A stretch of DNA of 64,000 nucleotides. Origin: Clostridia bacterium. GTDB lineage: Bacteria > Bacillota_A > Clostridia > Oscillospirales > CAG-272. The notes beneath the pieces are model-generated. The model was given only the letters and a program-made list of their open reading frames with translations. It was not told the origin of the DNA and ran no database searches. How positions within the stretch are numbered: position 1 is the stretch's first letter; every line of letters begins with the position of its first letter. Shown piece by piece: positions 51,104-61,399 of this stretch. The translations under genes and the position numbers were made by a program. Where the stretch lies: assembly GCA_017936125.1 (NCBI GenBank), contig JAGBGE010000022.1, positions 23,089-87,088 on the forward strand, read 5' to 3'.

Positions 51104-52423
51104 TTAATTCTTATTAGCCGCCTGAGTTGCTCTCAGGTCAGCCTTTGCAAGTCTGTTGGTCTCAACGAGAGGACGGCGAGAGGGACAAACGAATGAGCAG
51201 CAGCCGCACTCCATACAGAGATTGATTTTCGCCGCTATCAGTCTGTCTGCGCGCTCGTTTTTATCCTCAACCTTCATAGACTTTGCATAGGTCGTGGGAT
51301 TAAGTCCCATCGGGCAGGCAGCAACACATCTGCCGCAGTGGATGCAGGGATAGCTCTTGGGTGTTAAGGCATCCTTCTTATTAAGCGCCACGATAGCGTT
51401 ATTATTCTTGAGAATAGGATCATCGAGGTTATACACCGCAGTACCCATCATAGGTCCGCCGTAAAGCACCTTACCTATATCCTCGGTAGACGAGCCTGTG
51501 AACTCGATTACGCTCCTGATGCTCGTACCGATAGGCACAATAACGTTCATAGGAGAGGAAATCGCAGAGCCGTCAACCGTCAGGCGCTTCTCTACGAGAG
51601 GCATACCTGTCTCGACGTACTTCGCGAGGAATGCAAGCGAGGTTACGTTCATAACAAGACAGCCAACGTCAGAGGGAAGTCCACCCTCGGGAACAACGAG
51701 TCCCGTAGTATTGTAGATAAGTATCTTTTCTGCGCCCTGGGGATATGTGCTGGGTAGAGTGACAACCCTGACGAGCGAGTCGTCAGCAAATAGAGATTTT
51801 ATCTTTTCAATAGCCTCGGGCTTGTTCTTCTCTATGCCGATAACAACCTCGTCGAGCGAGAGATACTTCTCAAGCAGATTCACGCCCTTAAGAACGTAGT
51901 CGGAGTTATCAAGCATGGTGCGTGTGTCAGCCGTGATGTAAGGCTCGCACTCTGCGGCGTTGATGACCGCCTTCTTGATAATTCCCTTCTTACCCGCGTC
52001 GAGCTTAACTGCCGTGGGGAATCCCGCACCGCCAAGACCGACAAGTCCTGACGCGCGTACAGCGTCGCAAAGCTCGTCGAGATTAGTTACCACTGGAGCC
52101 TTGATCTCGGGATCGGGAGTCATCTCCCCGTCGGATTCGATGATAATAGCGCTACAGCTTCTGCCGTTAGCCATAAGGAATGAATCAATCTTCTTAACAG
52201 TACCGGAAACAGAGGAATGAATAGGCGCGCCTACGTATCCTCCCGCATCGGCGATCTTAGTACCAACGTAAACCTTATCAAGAGGCTTGACGACAGGCAC
52301 TGAGGGCGCGCCGATATTCTGCGCAACAGGAATAGTAACGGTAGCGGGTGCGGGCATTCTGACCGCCGGCATAGCCGCTGTGTTCTTTCTGTGCGGAATT
52401 TTAGTCTTTCCTAATTTGAACAT
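51104..52423 (-). CDS. rnfC: Rnf complex NADH-binding subunit RnfC
   Basis: A 439-residue cytoplasmic subunit that reduces NAD+. The Rossmann-like flavin/NAD domain has GLVGLGGAGFPTAVKL, and two 4Fe-4S clusters follow near the C-terminus: CIHCGRCVAACPMGLNP and CMECGCCSFVCPSRRPL. The N-terminal part is a lipoyl-like HHH barrel (GAPIHSSVSGTV). I chose ATG 52423 since GGAG lies eight bases upstream; an in-frame start at 52480 (AGG five bases upstream) is possible. First gene of the Rnf operon. Confidence 0.93.
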   Translation of the reverse strand: MFKLGKTKIPHRKNTAAMPAVRMPAPATVTIPVAQNIGAPSVPVVKPLDKVYVGTKIADAGGYVGAPIHSSVSGTVKKIDSFLMANGRSCSAIIIESDGEMTPDPEIKAPVVTNLDELCDAVRASGLVGLGGAGFPTAVKLDAGKKGIIKKAVINAAECEPYITADTRTMLDNSDYVLKGVNLLEKYLSLDEVVIGIEKNKPEAIEKIKSLFADDSLVRVVTLPSTYPQGAEKILIYNTTGLVVPEGGLPSDVGCLVMNVTSLAFLAKYVETGMPLVEKRLTVDGSAISSPMNVIVPIGTSIRSVIEFTGSSTEDIGKVLYGGPMMGTAVYNLDDPILKNNNAIVALNKKDALTPKSYPCIHCGRCVAACPMGLNPTTYAKSMKVEDKNERADRLIAAKINLCMECGCCSFVCPSRRPLVETNRLAKADLRATQAANKN

Positions 52424-52489
52424 TAACCTTTCTCCATTCTGCCGCACGGGCGGCGATTTGAAAAATTTTTTGTCTTGCATCAGCACCTA

Positions 52490-52532
52490 ATTCGTTATCA
52501 AATGATGCCCAGTTGTCAAAAAAATAACGAAT
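52490..52532 (-). promoter_or_regulatory. Inverted repeat in the Rnf leader
   Basis: ATTCGTTAT (52490-52498) and ATAACGAAT (52524-52532), spacer 25 bases, between promoter and rnfC start. Could be a leader hairpin or a regulator site. Confidence 0.4.
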
Positions 52533-52556
52533 GCATGCTTATAGTACAATGGTATT

Positions 52557-52585
52557 ATTGTAACATATTAAATAACAAAAATCAA
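52557..52585 (-). promoter_or_regulatory. Promoter of the Rnf operon
   Basis: Minus-strand TTGATT (52580-52585), 17 bases, TACAAT (52557-52562). Confidence 0.7.
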
Positions 52586-52663
52586 GATAATTATTATAAT
52601 TTTTGTATAAAAAGATAGATAAAATTTTAACAATTTTTGATTATTTTACCTATAAATGCAATA

Positions 52664-52691
52664 AAAAAGCGCGGTTTTCCACCGCGCCTTT
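52664..52691 (-). terminator. Terminator of the DUF4190 gene
   Basis: AAAGCGCGG / CCGCGCCTTT around a seven-base loop; on the minus strand TTTTTTATTG follows. Confidence 0.75.
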
Positions 52692-52696
52692 AGTAA

Positions 52697-53047
52697 TTAT
52701 TTGAACAAGGTTATCAGCAAATTTATAAGCATATTTCGAAGTATGATAACCCCCACTGAGAATACCGCACCGAAGATACCTATCATAAGGCCTGCGAGCG
52801 AGAAGCCGTCGAAGTAGCCTATACATTTTCTCGAATAAATTGCCGCGCCTATCGAAAGCAAGCCTAAAATCAATCCAACTATGGGAACAGCGCAAAACGG
52901 TACCGAGGCAATCGCGAGTATCAAGGAGATAATAGACCAGGTACGCTTATTCTGCTTTCCGCCCATTACGTTCTTGTAGACGTATTCGGATTCTTTTGAG
53001 GGATTCTGACTGTCGTTTTCAAAATTTTCGTTGAAATCCTGTGACAT
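52697..53047 (-). CDS. DUF4190-type small membrane protein
   Basis: A 116-residue protein with an acidic, Asn-rich N-terminus and two helical hairpins (WSIISLILAIASVPFCAVPIVGLILGLLSIG and SLAGLMIGIFGAVFSVGVIILRN), the DUF4190 pattern. I chose ATG 53047 because GGAG lies seven bases upstream; the longer frame has no ribosome site. Function unknown. Single gene with own promoter (53074-53102) and terminator. Confidence 0.75.
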   Translation of the reverse strand: MSQDFNENFENDSQNPSKESEYVYKNVMGGKQNKRTWSIISLILAIASVPFCAVPIVGLILGLLSIGAAIYSRKCIGYFDGFSLAGLMIGIFGAVFSVGVIILRNMLINLLITLFK

Positions 53048-53073
53048 ATTTTTTCTCCTTTTCGTTTTTTTAT

Positions 53074-53102
53074 ATTCTATCATACTTTTTTCAAATAATC
53101 AA
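53074..53102 (-). promoter_or_regulatory. Promoter of the DUF4190 gene
   Basis: Minus-strand TTGATT (53097-53102), 17 bases, TAGAAT (53074-53079). Confidence 0.65.
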
Positions 53103-53268
53103 TGGTTTTGGATTAAATGTTTTCGTTTTTTTGCGTTTTTTCGACGTTAGGCTAATTTTTGAATTCTTTTTTACTTAAAAGTATATTTTCAAAAAGAGTT
53201 TCAAATAATGAAAATATAGTCAAAATATCATCAATTTGTAAAGTTAAGTTTGTATTTTAGGAGAAAAT

Positions 53269-53721
53269 ATGGATTCTAAAGCTAAAAAAGAATTAATCAA
53301 AAAGCATTCTCCGGGTTCAACAATTTTCAAGGATTGTATACTTGCATTCATTTTCGGAGGTATTATCTGCTGTATTGGAGAGGCGCTTTTGTTGCTCTAT
53401 TCTAGTCTCGGAGCGGATGAAAAAACAGCGGGAACATTAGTCACAATTTCACTTATTTTTCTCGCATCTGTCATCACCGCATTCGGAGTTTTCGACAGCA
53501 TAGCGCGTTATGCAGGAGCCGGCACGCTAGTACCCGTCACAGGCTTTTCCAATGCTGTGACATCGCAGGCTATGGATGCGAAAAGCGAGGGATATGTGCT
53601 TGGAGTCGGCGCAAAAATTTTCACAGTTGCAGGACCCGTCATTCTCTATGGACTTCTCTCGGGTACAATTTACGGAATCGTTTACTACCTGTGGGGAATA
53701 TTCGAGCCAATGATGAGATAA
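53269..53721 (+). CDS. spoVAC: Stage V sporulation protein AC
   Basis: A 150-residue membrane protein of the SpoVAC/SpoVAEB family with four helices and the signature GAGTLVPVTGFSNAVTSQAMDAKSEG. SpoVA proteins in the spore inner membrane move calcium-dipicolinate into the forespore and release it at germination. AGGAG precedes ATG. First of three spoVA genes, which is direct evidence of an endospore former. Confidence 0.92.
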   Translation: MDSKAKKELIKKHSPGSTIFKDCILAFIFGGIICCIGEALLLLYSSLGADEKTAGTLVTISLIFLASVITAFGVFDSIARYAGAGTLVPVTGFSNAVTSQAMDAKSEGYVLGVGAKIFTVAGPVILYGLLSGTIYGIVYYLWGIFEPMMR

Positions 53722-53734
53722 ATTCGGAGGTTTT

Positions 53735-54742
53735 ATGAAAAGAATTACGAAAATTGATACCCCCATCTCATTTGTTTCCTATGCAGCGGTGGGCGGATAT
53801 GAGGAAAAAAGAGGACCGCTTGGAGATAAATTCGACTTCTGTGATCCGTCTGACAAATTCGGACAAAAGACCTGGGAGATAGCAGAAAGCGAAATGGGGC
53901 GCATCGCACTTAATACCGCACTCTCGAAAGCAAAGCTTTCGCACGAAGATATAGGTCTGCTCGTCGCCGGTGACCTACAAAATCAATGCGTTGCGTCATC
54001 GGGCGGACTCAACAGCTTCGGTATTCCCTTCGTTGGAGTTTACGGCGCTTGCTCAACCTGCACCGAGTCGCTTATGACTCTCTCCGCATTTATGAGCTCC
54101 TCGCCCGACCTCACGCTCGGAGCGGTTGTGACTACCTCTCATAACGCGGCGGCAGAAAGACAGTTCAGAACGCCTATCGAGTACGGCGGTCAGCGCGCTA
54201 AGACGGCGCAATGGACATCAACGGCAGGCGGAGCCTTCATTTTGCAAAGAGAACGCGGTGAGGTTGAAATCAGTGAATATATGCCCGGCAGGATAATTGA
54301 CGGCGCAATAGCCGACGGCTCGAATATGGGCGGCGCTATGGCATTTGCCGCAGCCGATACTGTATTAAATTACTTTTACGAAAGCGGTGAATCGCCTTCA
54401 AATATCGACTATATCGTGACAGGTGACCTCGGTAAAGTCGGCTCTGATATTCTGCGAGAGCTACTCGCCAAGGAAATCACCGGAGTCGAAAGATTGCACA
54501 CCGACTGCGGTTTGCTTCTGTACGACTTCAACGAACAGGACGCGCACAGCGGAGCGTCAGGCTGCGGAACGTCAGCATCGGTGCTTGCGGCGCATTTTCT
54601 GCCGCTTCTTCGTGACGGCAGGCTACGCAATATTCTCTTTCTCTCAACGGGTGCGCTTATGAGCCCGTCGAGTCTGCTTCAAGGCGAAAATATCTTTGGT
54701 GTCGCACCGCTTATAAGATTAAAATCAACGAATGGAGAATGA
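53735..54742 (+). CDS. spoVAD: Stage V sporulation protein AD
   Basis: A 335-residue thiolase-fold protein that binds dipicolinic acid on the spore inner membrane. Visible features are VAGDLQNQCVASSGGL, the GVYGACSTCTESL core with cysteine, TTSHNAAAERQFR, and TGDLGKVGSDI near the C-terminus. Separated from spoVAC by 13 bases with GGAGG. The next gene starts three bases past its stop. Confidence 0.93.
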   Translation: MKRITKIDTPISFVSYAAVGGYEEKRGPLGDKFDFCDPSDKFGQKTWEIAESEMGRIALNTALSKAKLSHEDIGLLVAGDLQNQCVASSGGLNSFGIPFVGVYGACSTCTESLMTLSAFMSSSPDLTLGAVVTTSHNAAAERQFRTPIEYGGQRAKTAQWTSTAGGAFILQRERGEVEISEYMPGRIIDGAIADGSNMGGAMAFAAADTVLNYFYESGESPSNIDYIVTGDLGKVGSDILRELLAKEITGVERLHTDCGLLLYDFNEQDAHSGASGCGTSASVLAAHFLPLLRDGRLRNILFLSTGALMSPSSLLQGENIFGVAPLIRLKSTNGE

Positions 54743-54744
54743 AT

Positions 54745-55110
54745 ATGACAGAGCAATTTATACTGACATTTATTTCAGGCGGAATTATATGCGTTATCGC
54801 GCAATTGCTTATAGACCTGACCAAGCTCACGCCTGCGAGAATTCTCGTTATTTACGTGTCGCTTGGAGTGCTGCTCTACGCTGTTGGCGTCTATGAGCCG
54901 ATGCAGGAAATTTTCGGTGCAGGGGTATCCGTCCCTCTCATCGGCTTCGGTGCGAATATCGGCAGAGGAATCAAGGAAGCGGTCGATACAGAAGGGCTTA
55001 TAGGCGCTATTTCAGGCGGTCTTTCCTCCTCTGCCGCAGGCATTACGGCAGCACTGCTTTTCGGACTTTTAGCATCTTTTTTATTCAAAACAAAATCAAA
55101 AAGAATGTAA
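54745..55110 (+). CDS. spoVAE: Stage V sporulation protein AE (SpoVAEB)
   Basis: A 121-residue membrane protein, homologous to SpoVAC: four helices and VPLIGFGANIGRGIKEAVDTEGLIG. Last of the spoVA set. I chose ATG 54745 because GGAG is seven bases before it; the ATG at 54739 is only one base from that site. It completes a C-D-E unit directly in front of the dnaA promoter region, an unusual place for spoVA. Confidence 0.9.
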   Translation: MTEQFILTFISGGIICVIAQLLIDLTKLTPARILVIYVSLGVLLYAVGVYEPMQEIFGAGVSVPLIGFGANIGRGIKEAVDTEGLIGAISGGLSSSAAGITAALLFGLLASFLFKTKSKRM

Positions 55111-55155
55111 ACTTTTATTTTTATTGTAATGTCAACTATTTTTTACAAATTTCTC

Positions 55156-55184
55156 TTGATTTTCTTAATTATATATGTTATAAT
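55156..55184 (+). promoter_or_regulatory. Promoter of dnaA
   Basis: TTGATT (55156-55161), 17 bases, perfect TATAAT (55179-55184), 50 bases before ATG 55235. Confidence 0.75.
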
Positions 55185-55234
55185 ATAGCATAATTATATA
55201 TAGTATTCAGAAAAACAGAGAAAGGAATAAAGAA

Positions 55235-56647
55235 ATGGACGAGCTTCTTAATATTTCGATGGCGATCAAGGAAGAGCTTAAGGTAAAAACAGGCTCTCCG
55301 CAGTCCTCGTTTGACCTCTGGTTCGGAGATTTTAATCTCACCTCACTTGATGAAAGCGTGGCGGTCTTTTCCACCCCGACGAAGCTGAGGAAGCAGATAC
55401 TCTCCACCAGATACATAGCACTCATTAAGGAAACCGTTGCCGAGATAATCGGCTTCCCCGTTGAGATAGAAATATATTCGCTCGACCAGGACGCAGGCTT
55501 CTCCTCTGCGCCGAAGGAGCCGAGTGAGGATATACACAAGCACTTTGAGAAGGAGTCGCTTGAAAAGAGCGAGAGAAAGGAAAAGAAAATTGAGGAAATA
55601 CTCAATTCCTCTCCCGAAAAAAAATCTCTGCTTGACGAATACACCTTTGATAACTTCATAGAGGGTGAATCAAATAAATTTGCAAAATCCGCCTGCTTTG
55701 CGGTAGCGAACGATCCGCTTCACGCATATGAATACAATCCGCTATTTATTTACGGTCACTCGGGTTTAGGTAAGACTCACCTGCTTTATGCGATAATGAA
55801 TCACATAAAGAAAAAGAGCCCCGAGCTAAAAATCGTTTATAAAAAGAGCGAGACATTTATCAACGAGCTTATTGATGCGATAGCGAATCATCAGACCTCA
55901 GCCTTCAAGGAAAAATACCGCAGCGCCGACGTTCTTATGATAGACGATATTCAGTTTATCGCAGGTAAGGAATCTATGCAGGAGGAGTTTTTCCACACCT
56001 TCTCGGCGCTCTATGAGGCTGAAAAGGTGATAATTCTCACCTCGGACAGACCGCCTAAAGATATCAATCCTCTTATGGACAGACTTCGTACGAGATTCGA
56101 GTGGGGACTTATGGCGGATATCCAGCCGCCGTCATTTGAGCTTCGTACCGCTATTATCAAGAAAAAGTCGGAGGATATAGGACTCTCCATTCCCTCTCAG
56201 CTTATTTATTACATTGCGGAGCGACTTAACAATAACATCAGACAGATAGAGGGTATTCTCAAGAAGCTTTACGCTATTTCCGCCTTCAGCGGCTCGGAGA
56301 TTACCAAGGAATCTATCGACAACGTTATTTCCATAGTAGACCCCGGCAACATTCCGAGCAGCGCTATGGTTGAGAAGATTCTCTCGTTCACAAGCAAGAA
56401 ATACGGCATTTCTGTCGAGGATCTCAAATCCAAGAAGCGAACCGACAGTATCGCTAATGCAAGACATATTGCAATATACATAATAAGAAATCTCACCAGC
56501 CTTTCCTATAAGGATATAGGCAAGGTGTTCGGCAGAGATTACTCGACTATTATCTCCTCTGTGCAGAAGATTGAGATTAATATCCGCACAGTCAAGAACT
56601 TTGAGAACGAGATAAACGCGCTTATAAAAGATATTAAGGGTATTTAA
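55235..56647 (+). CDS. dnaA: Chromosomal replication initiator DnaA
   Basis: A 470-residue AAA+ initiator. Domain I (1-85), a charged variable linker (about 86-130), then the ATPase: Walker A GHSGLGKT (174-181), Walker B MIDDIQFI, sensor motifs SDRPP and RLRTRFEWG. The C-terminal DNA-binding domain has the DnaA signature YKDIGKVFGRDYSTIISSVQKIE. It binds DnaA boxes to open the origin, probably in the dnaA-dnaN spacer. Ribosome site AGAAAGG. Confidence 0.97.
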   Translation: MDELLNISMAIKEELKVKTGSPQSSFDLWFGDFNLTSLDESVAVFSTPTKLRKQILSTRYIALIKETVAEIIGFPVEIEIYSLDQDAGFSSAPKEPSEDIHKHFEKESLEKSERKEKKIEEILNSSPEKKSLLDEYTFDNFIEGESNKFAKSACFAVANDPLHAYEYNPLFIYGHSGLGKTHLLYAIMNHIKKKSPELKIVYKKSETFINELIDAIANHQTSAFKEKYRSADVLMIDDIQFIAGKESMQEEFFHTFSALYEAEKVIILTSDRPPKDINPLMDRLRTRFEWGLMADIQPPSFELRTAIIKKKSEDIGLSIPSQLIYYIAERLNNNIRQIEGILKKLYAISAFSGSEITKESIDNVISIVDPGNIPSSAMVEKILSFTSKKYGISVEDLKSKKRTDSIANARHIAIYIIRNLTSLSYKDIGKVFGRDYSTIISSVQKIEINIRTVKNFENEINALIKDIKGI

Positions 56648-56920
56648 GTTTTCCACACGGGTATGTGGAAAAGCTGTTGATGAAGTGTTTTTTTAACATA
56701 AGTTTAGTATAGAGCCTATTGTAGAAAACTTTGCTATTTCTGCAAAACAGGTTATTCTACACCGAATGTTGAAAAAAGATTAGCAAAATATGCAGGAAAA
56801 TCAAGCATTCTCAGAGCTTTCCACATTTTCAACACCCCCTACAACTACATCCCCTACCTATAATAAAAAATTCATTCATTCTATTCCTCGCTGACAGAAC
56901 ACGAGGAGAAAGGCATACAT
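56648..56920. other. oriC: Putative oriC: DnaA-box-like cluster in the dnaA-dnaN spacer
   Basis: Near-consensus 9-mers (TTATCCACA type) are present: TTTTCCACA (56649-56657), its reverse TGTGGAAAA (56664-56672), a TGTTGAAAA (56767-56775), CTTTCCACA (56817-56825) and TTTTCAACA (56826-56834). The surrounding DNA is A/T-rich, with an A/T stretch 56860-56885 that could unwind. Location matches Firmicutes origins. No box is a perfect match, so the exact extent is uncertain. Confidence 0.7.
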
Positions 56921-58078
56921 ATGAGATTTACGGTTTCTAAATCAGCATTTATAAATAAACTCACTCCTGCTATGGGAACTGTTTCCAGCAAGGGTACTAT
57001 TACCGCGATAGAGGGCGTTCTCCTCGAAACTATGGAGGACGGCACTATCAGGCTTTCTACATACGATATGACAAAGGGTGTGCGCTCGACTCTCGAGCCC
57101 ATCTCTATCGAGAGAGAGGGAAGATTTATCATCAATGCGCAAAGACTCTATCAGACCGTCAGAGCGCTTCCCGAGGATGAGATTACCATTGACGTAAACG
57201 ACAGACTCTCCTGCACCATCACCAGCGGCAAGGCGTCCTTCTCTATGTTCGCTATGAAGGGCGAGGACTTCCCTAACCTTCCCGACCTTACAAGCGACAG
57301 AGGATTCGAGATTTCCTCGGAAAAAATCCGCCTTATGATAGGCAAGGTTGCTCACTCGATAGCCGAGTCGGACAACAGACCTATGCTTTGCGGTGCGTTC
57401 TTCAAGGTTACCAGCGGCAATCTCGAGGTTGTCTCCTGCGATAGCTACACTCTCTCAAGATGCTCGGTGAACTGCGATATTTCCTCGCTTTCCACCAATT
57501 CCGAGCTTGATTTCTCGTTTATTATTCCCGGCCACGCGCTTAGCGAGCTTTCCAAAAATCTTGCCGAGGGTGAGGACGAGATAGTTAAGTTCTATATTTC
57601 GAGAAAGCACGCGATAGTCAGAAAGGGCGACAGCGTATTCTTCACCAGAACCATTGACAGTGAGTATATAGATTATAAGAGAATTATACCCAAGGACAAC
57701 GATATTCTCGTTACCGTTGACCGTGAGAGATTCCTAGACGGTCTTGAGAGAGCGAATATCGTCGCTGACGAGAAAATCAAGGGTAGCACCAAGAGCTACG
57801 TTAAGCTCGCTACCGACGACCAGTACCTCTCTATCAGCTCCTCGTCAGTGAACGGCAACGTTTTTGACGAAATGGAATGTGTGCATGAGGGCAGAGAAAT
57901 TGAGATAGGCTTCAATTGCCGTTATCTCATCAACAGCGTTAAGGTCGCAGAGGGTGAGAATATTAAAATTACTCTCAAGAGTCCCACTCAGGCTATCACT
58001 ATTGAGGCTGTCGAGGAGGACGATAACTTCAAGTACTTCTATATGATTCTTCCCGTAAGAATGAACGAGCAGAAATGA
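56921..58078 (+). CDS. dnaN: DNA polymerase III beta sliding clamp
   Basis: A 385-residue three-domain clamp that tethers the replicative polymerase to DNA. Conserved segments include MRFTVSKSAFINKL, VLLETMEDGTIRLSTYDM, KVAHSIAESDNRPMLCG, VVSCDSYTLSRC and the C-terminal YFYMILPVRM. It follows the origin spacer in the classical order. Ribosome site AGGAGAAAGG. Its stop overlaps the recF start. Confidence 0.97.
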   Translation: MRFTVSKSAFINKLTPAMGTVSSKGTITAIEGVLLETMEDGTIRLSTYDMTKGVRSTLEPISIEREGRFIINAQRLYQTVRALPEDEITIDVNDRLSCTITSGKASFSMFAMKGEDFPNLPDLTSDRGFEISSEKIRLMIGKVAHSIAESDNRPMLCGAFFKVTSGNLEVVSCDSYTLSRCSVNCDISSLSTNSELDFSFIIPGHALSELSKNLAEGEDEIVKFYISRKHAIVRKGDSVFFTRTIDSEYIDYKRIIPKDNDILVTVDRERFLDGLERANIVADEKIKGSTKSYVKLATDDQYLSISSSSVNGNVFDEMECVHEGREIEIGFNCRYLINSVKVAEGENIKITLKSPTQAITIEAVEEDDNFKYFYMILPVRMNEQK

Positions 58079-59181
58079 TTATAAAGAGATTCAAGGCGGA
58101 GAATTTTCGCAATATCGAGAAATGCGATATTGAGTTTTCCCCCGGTGTAAATCTTCTTTACGGTAAAAACGCGCAGGGTAAAACCAATGCGGTTGAGGGA
58201 ATTTATATATTCTCAAGAGGCAAGTCCTTTCGCGCCAGAGAGGACTCCGAGCTTGTGAAATTCGGCACTGAGGGCTTCCGTATCTCGATAGAGTATGAGG
58301 ACTACTCGGGCAAGGGCACGCTTGAATACGCGCTTTTCGGCAGAGAAAGGCTGCGTAGAAAGAACGGTTACAAAATAAATAAGATAACCGAGATGATAGG
58401 CAGCTTCAAGTGCGTGCTGTTCTACCCCGACGATCTCGGGCTCGTCAAGGGCGGCCCTGAGGAAAGACGCAGCTTTCTCAACGTTGCGGCGTCGGCGTGC
58501 TATCCCTCGTATATGAAATATTATTCCGATTATAAAAAGGCGCTTGAAAACCGCAACTGTATCCTGAAAATGATACAAAAGGGGCTTTACATCGACCGTA
58601 GAGAGCTTGACTCCTGGTCGGCTTCTATGGCGGAATATGCGTCGCATATATATCTTTTCAGGCTGGACTATATAAAAAGGCTGGAAAAATACGCGAGGAG
58701 CGTAATGCAGGATATATCCGGTGGCAAGGAGGAGCTTTATATCTCACTTGACTCTGATATTGAGGGCGAGCCTACCGACAGAGAGGCAGTGCGAGCGCAA
58801 TACGAGCGTATTTTCTCGGAGTTGCTTGACAGAGAATTTGCCGCAGGAGTCAGCCTACACGGTCCGCACAGAGATGATATAGAGATTAAAATTAACGGCA
58901 AGAGCGCGCGCTCATTCGCTTCGCAGGGACAGCAGAGGTCTATCGTGCTTTCCTTGAAGCTGGCGGAGGGCGAGGTTATTAAAGAGGTGTCGGGCGAATA
59001 TCCCGTATTCCTCTTTGACGACGTGCTATCCGAGCTTGACGAGGGACGCAGAGAATATGTGCTCTCGGGCAAAAATGACAGACAGATAATTATTACATCA
59101 TGCGAGCCTGACGAATGTCTGGGCTACACGGACAGAGAAATAGACGTTTGTGGAGGTGAATATGTATCTTCACATAGGTAA
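58075..59181 (+). CDS. recF: DNA replication and repair protein RecF
   Basis: A 368-residue SMC-like ATPase for single-strand gap repair: Walker A GKNAQGKTNAVEGIY near residue 30, SRGKSFRAREDSEL, signature FASQGQQRSIVLSLKLA, and Walker B VFLFDDVLSELDEGRR. It overlaps dnaN by four bases and overlaps the remB-like start by 20 bases. Confidence 0.96.
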   Translation: MIIKRFKAENFRNIEKCDIEFSPGVNLLYGKNAQGKTNAVEGIYIFSRGKSFRAREDSELVKFGTEGFRISIEYEDYSGKGTLEYALFGRERLRRKNGYKINKITEMIGSFKCVLFYPDDLGLVKGGPEERRSFLNVAASACYPSYMKYYSDYKKALENRNCILKMIQKGLYIDRRELDSWSASMAEYASHIYLFRLDYIKRLEKYARSVMQDISGGKEELYISLDSDIEGEPTDREAVRAQYERIFSELLDREFAAGVSLHGPHRDDIEIKINGKSARSFASQGQQRSIVLSLKLAEGEVIKEVSGEYPVFLFDDVLSELDEGRREYVLSGKNDRQIIITSCEPDECLGYTDREIDVCGGEYVSSHR

Positions 59182-59428
59182 CGGTAAGAGCGTCAGAAAA
59201 AAGGATATCATCGGTATCTTCGACCTTGATACCTCTACCGTGACGAAGCAAGGCAAGAGCTTTATCAATAATATGGAGAAATCCGGGCGAGTCGAGTACG
59301 ATGACTTTGACCTGCCGCGTTCGTTCGTGCTTTTTGAGGAAAAGGACGGGTATAAGATAAAGCTATCGCGCATATCGGCAAAGGGACTCAAAATGAGAGC
59401 AGCCGAGAGATTCAACGACAAGGATTAA
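59162..59428 (+). CDS. remB: RemB/YaaB-like extracellular matrix regulator (DUF370)
   Basis: An 88-residue DUF370 protein: MYLHIGNGKSVRKKDIIGIFDLD and VEYDDFDLPRSFVLFEEKDG match RemB (YaaB), which sits between recF and gyrB in Bacillus and partners RemA in matrix-gene regulation. I chose ATG 59162, five bases after GGAGG; the GTG at 59150 falls in the ribosome site itself. That organism also carries a SipW-type matrix operon at 11514, though a regulatory link is only inference. Confidence 0.88.
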   Translation: MYLHIGNGKSVRKKDIIGIFDLDTSTVTKQGKSFINNMEKSGRVEYDDFDLPRSFVLFEEKDGYKIKLSRISAKGLKMRAAERFNDKD

Positions 59429-61387
<1,959 letters not shown>

Positions 61388-61399
61388 GGAGGGAGAAAA

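Noticed and set aside
53160..53268. A sigma-G/F-type promoter before spoVAC (GTATA near 53181 and CAAATAA 16 bases later)
   Set aside because: The -10 half fits poorly and the spacing is short. A sporulation promoter is expected here but I cannot place it with confidence.
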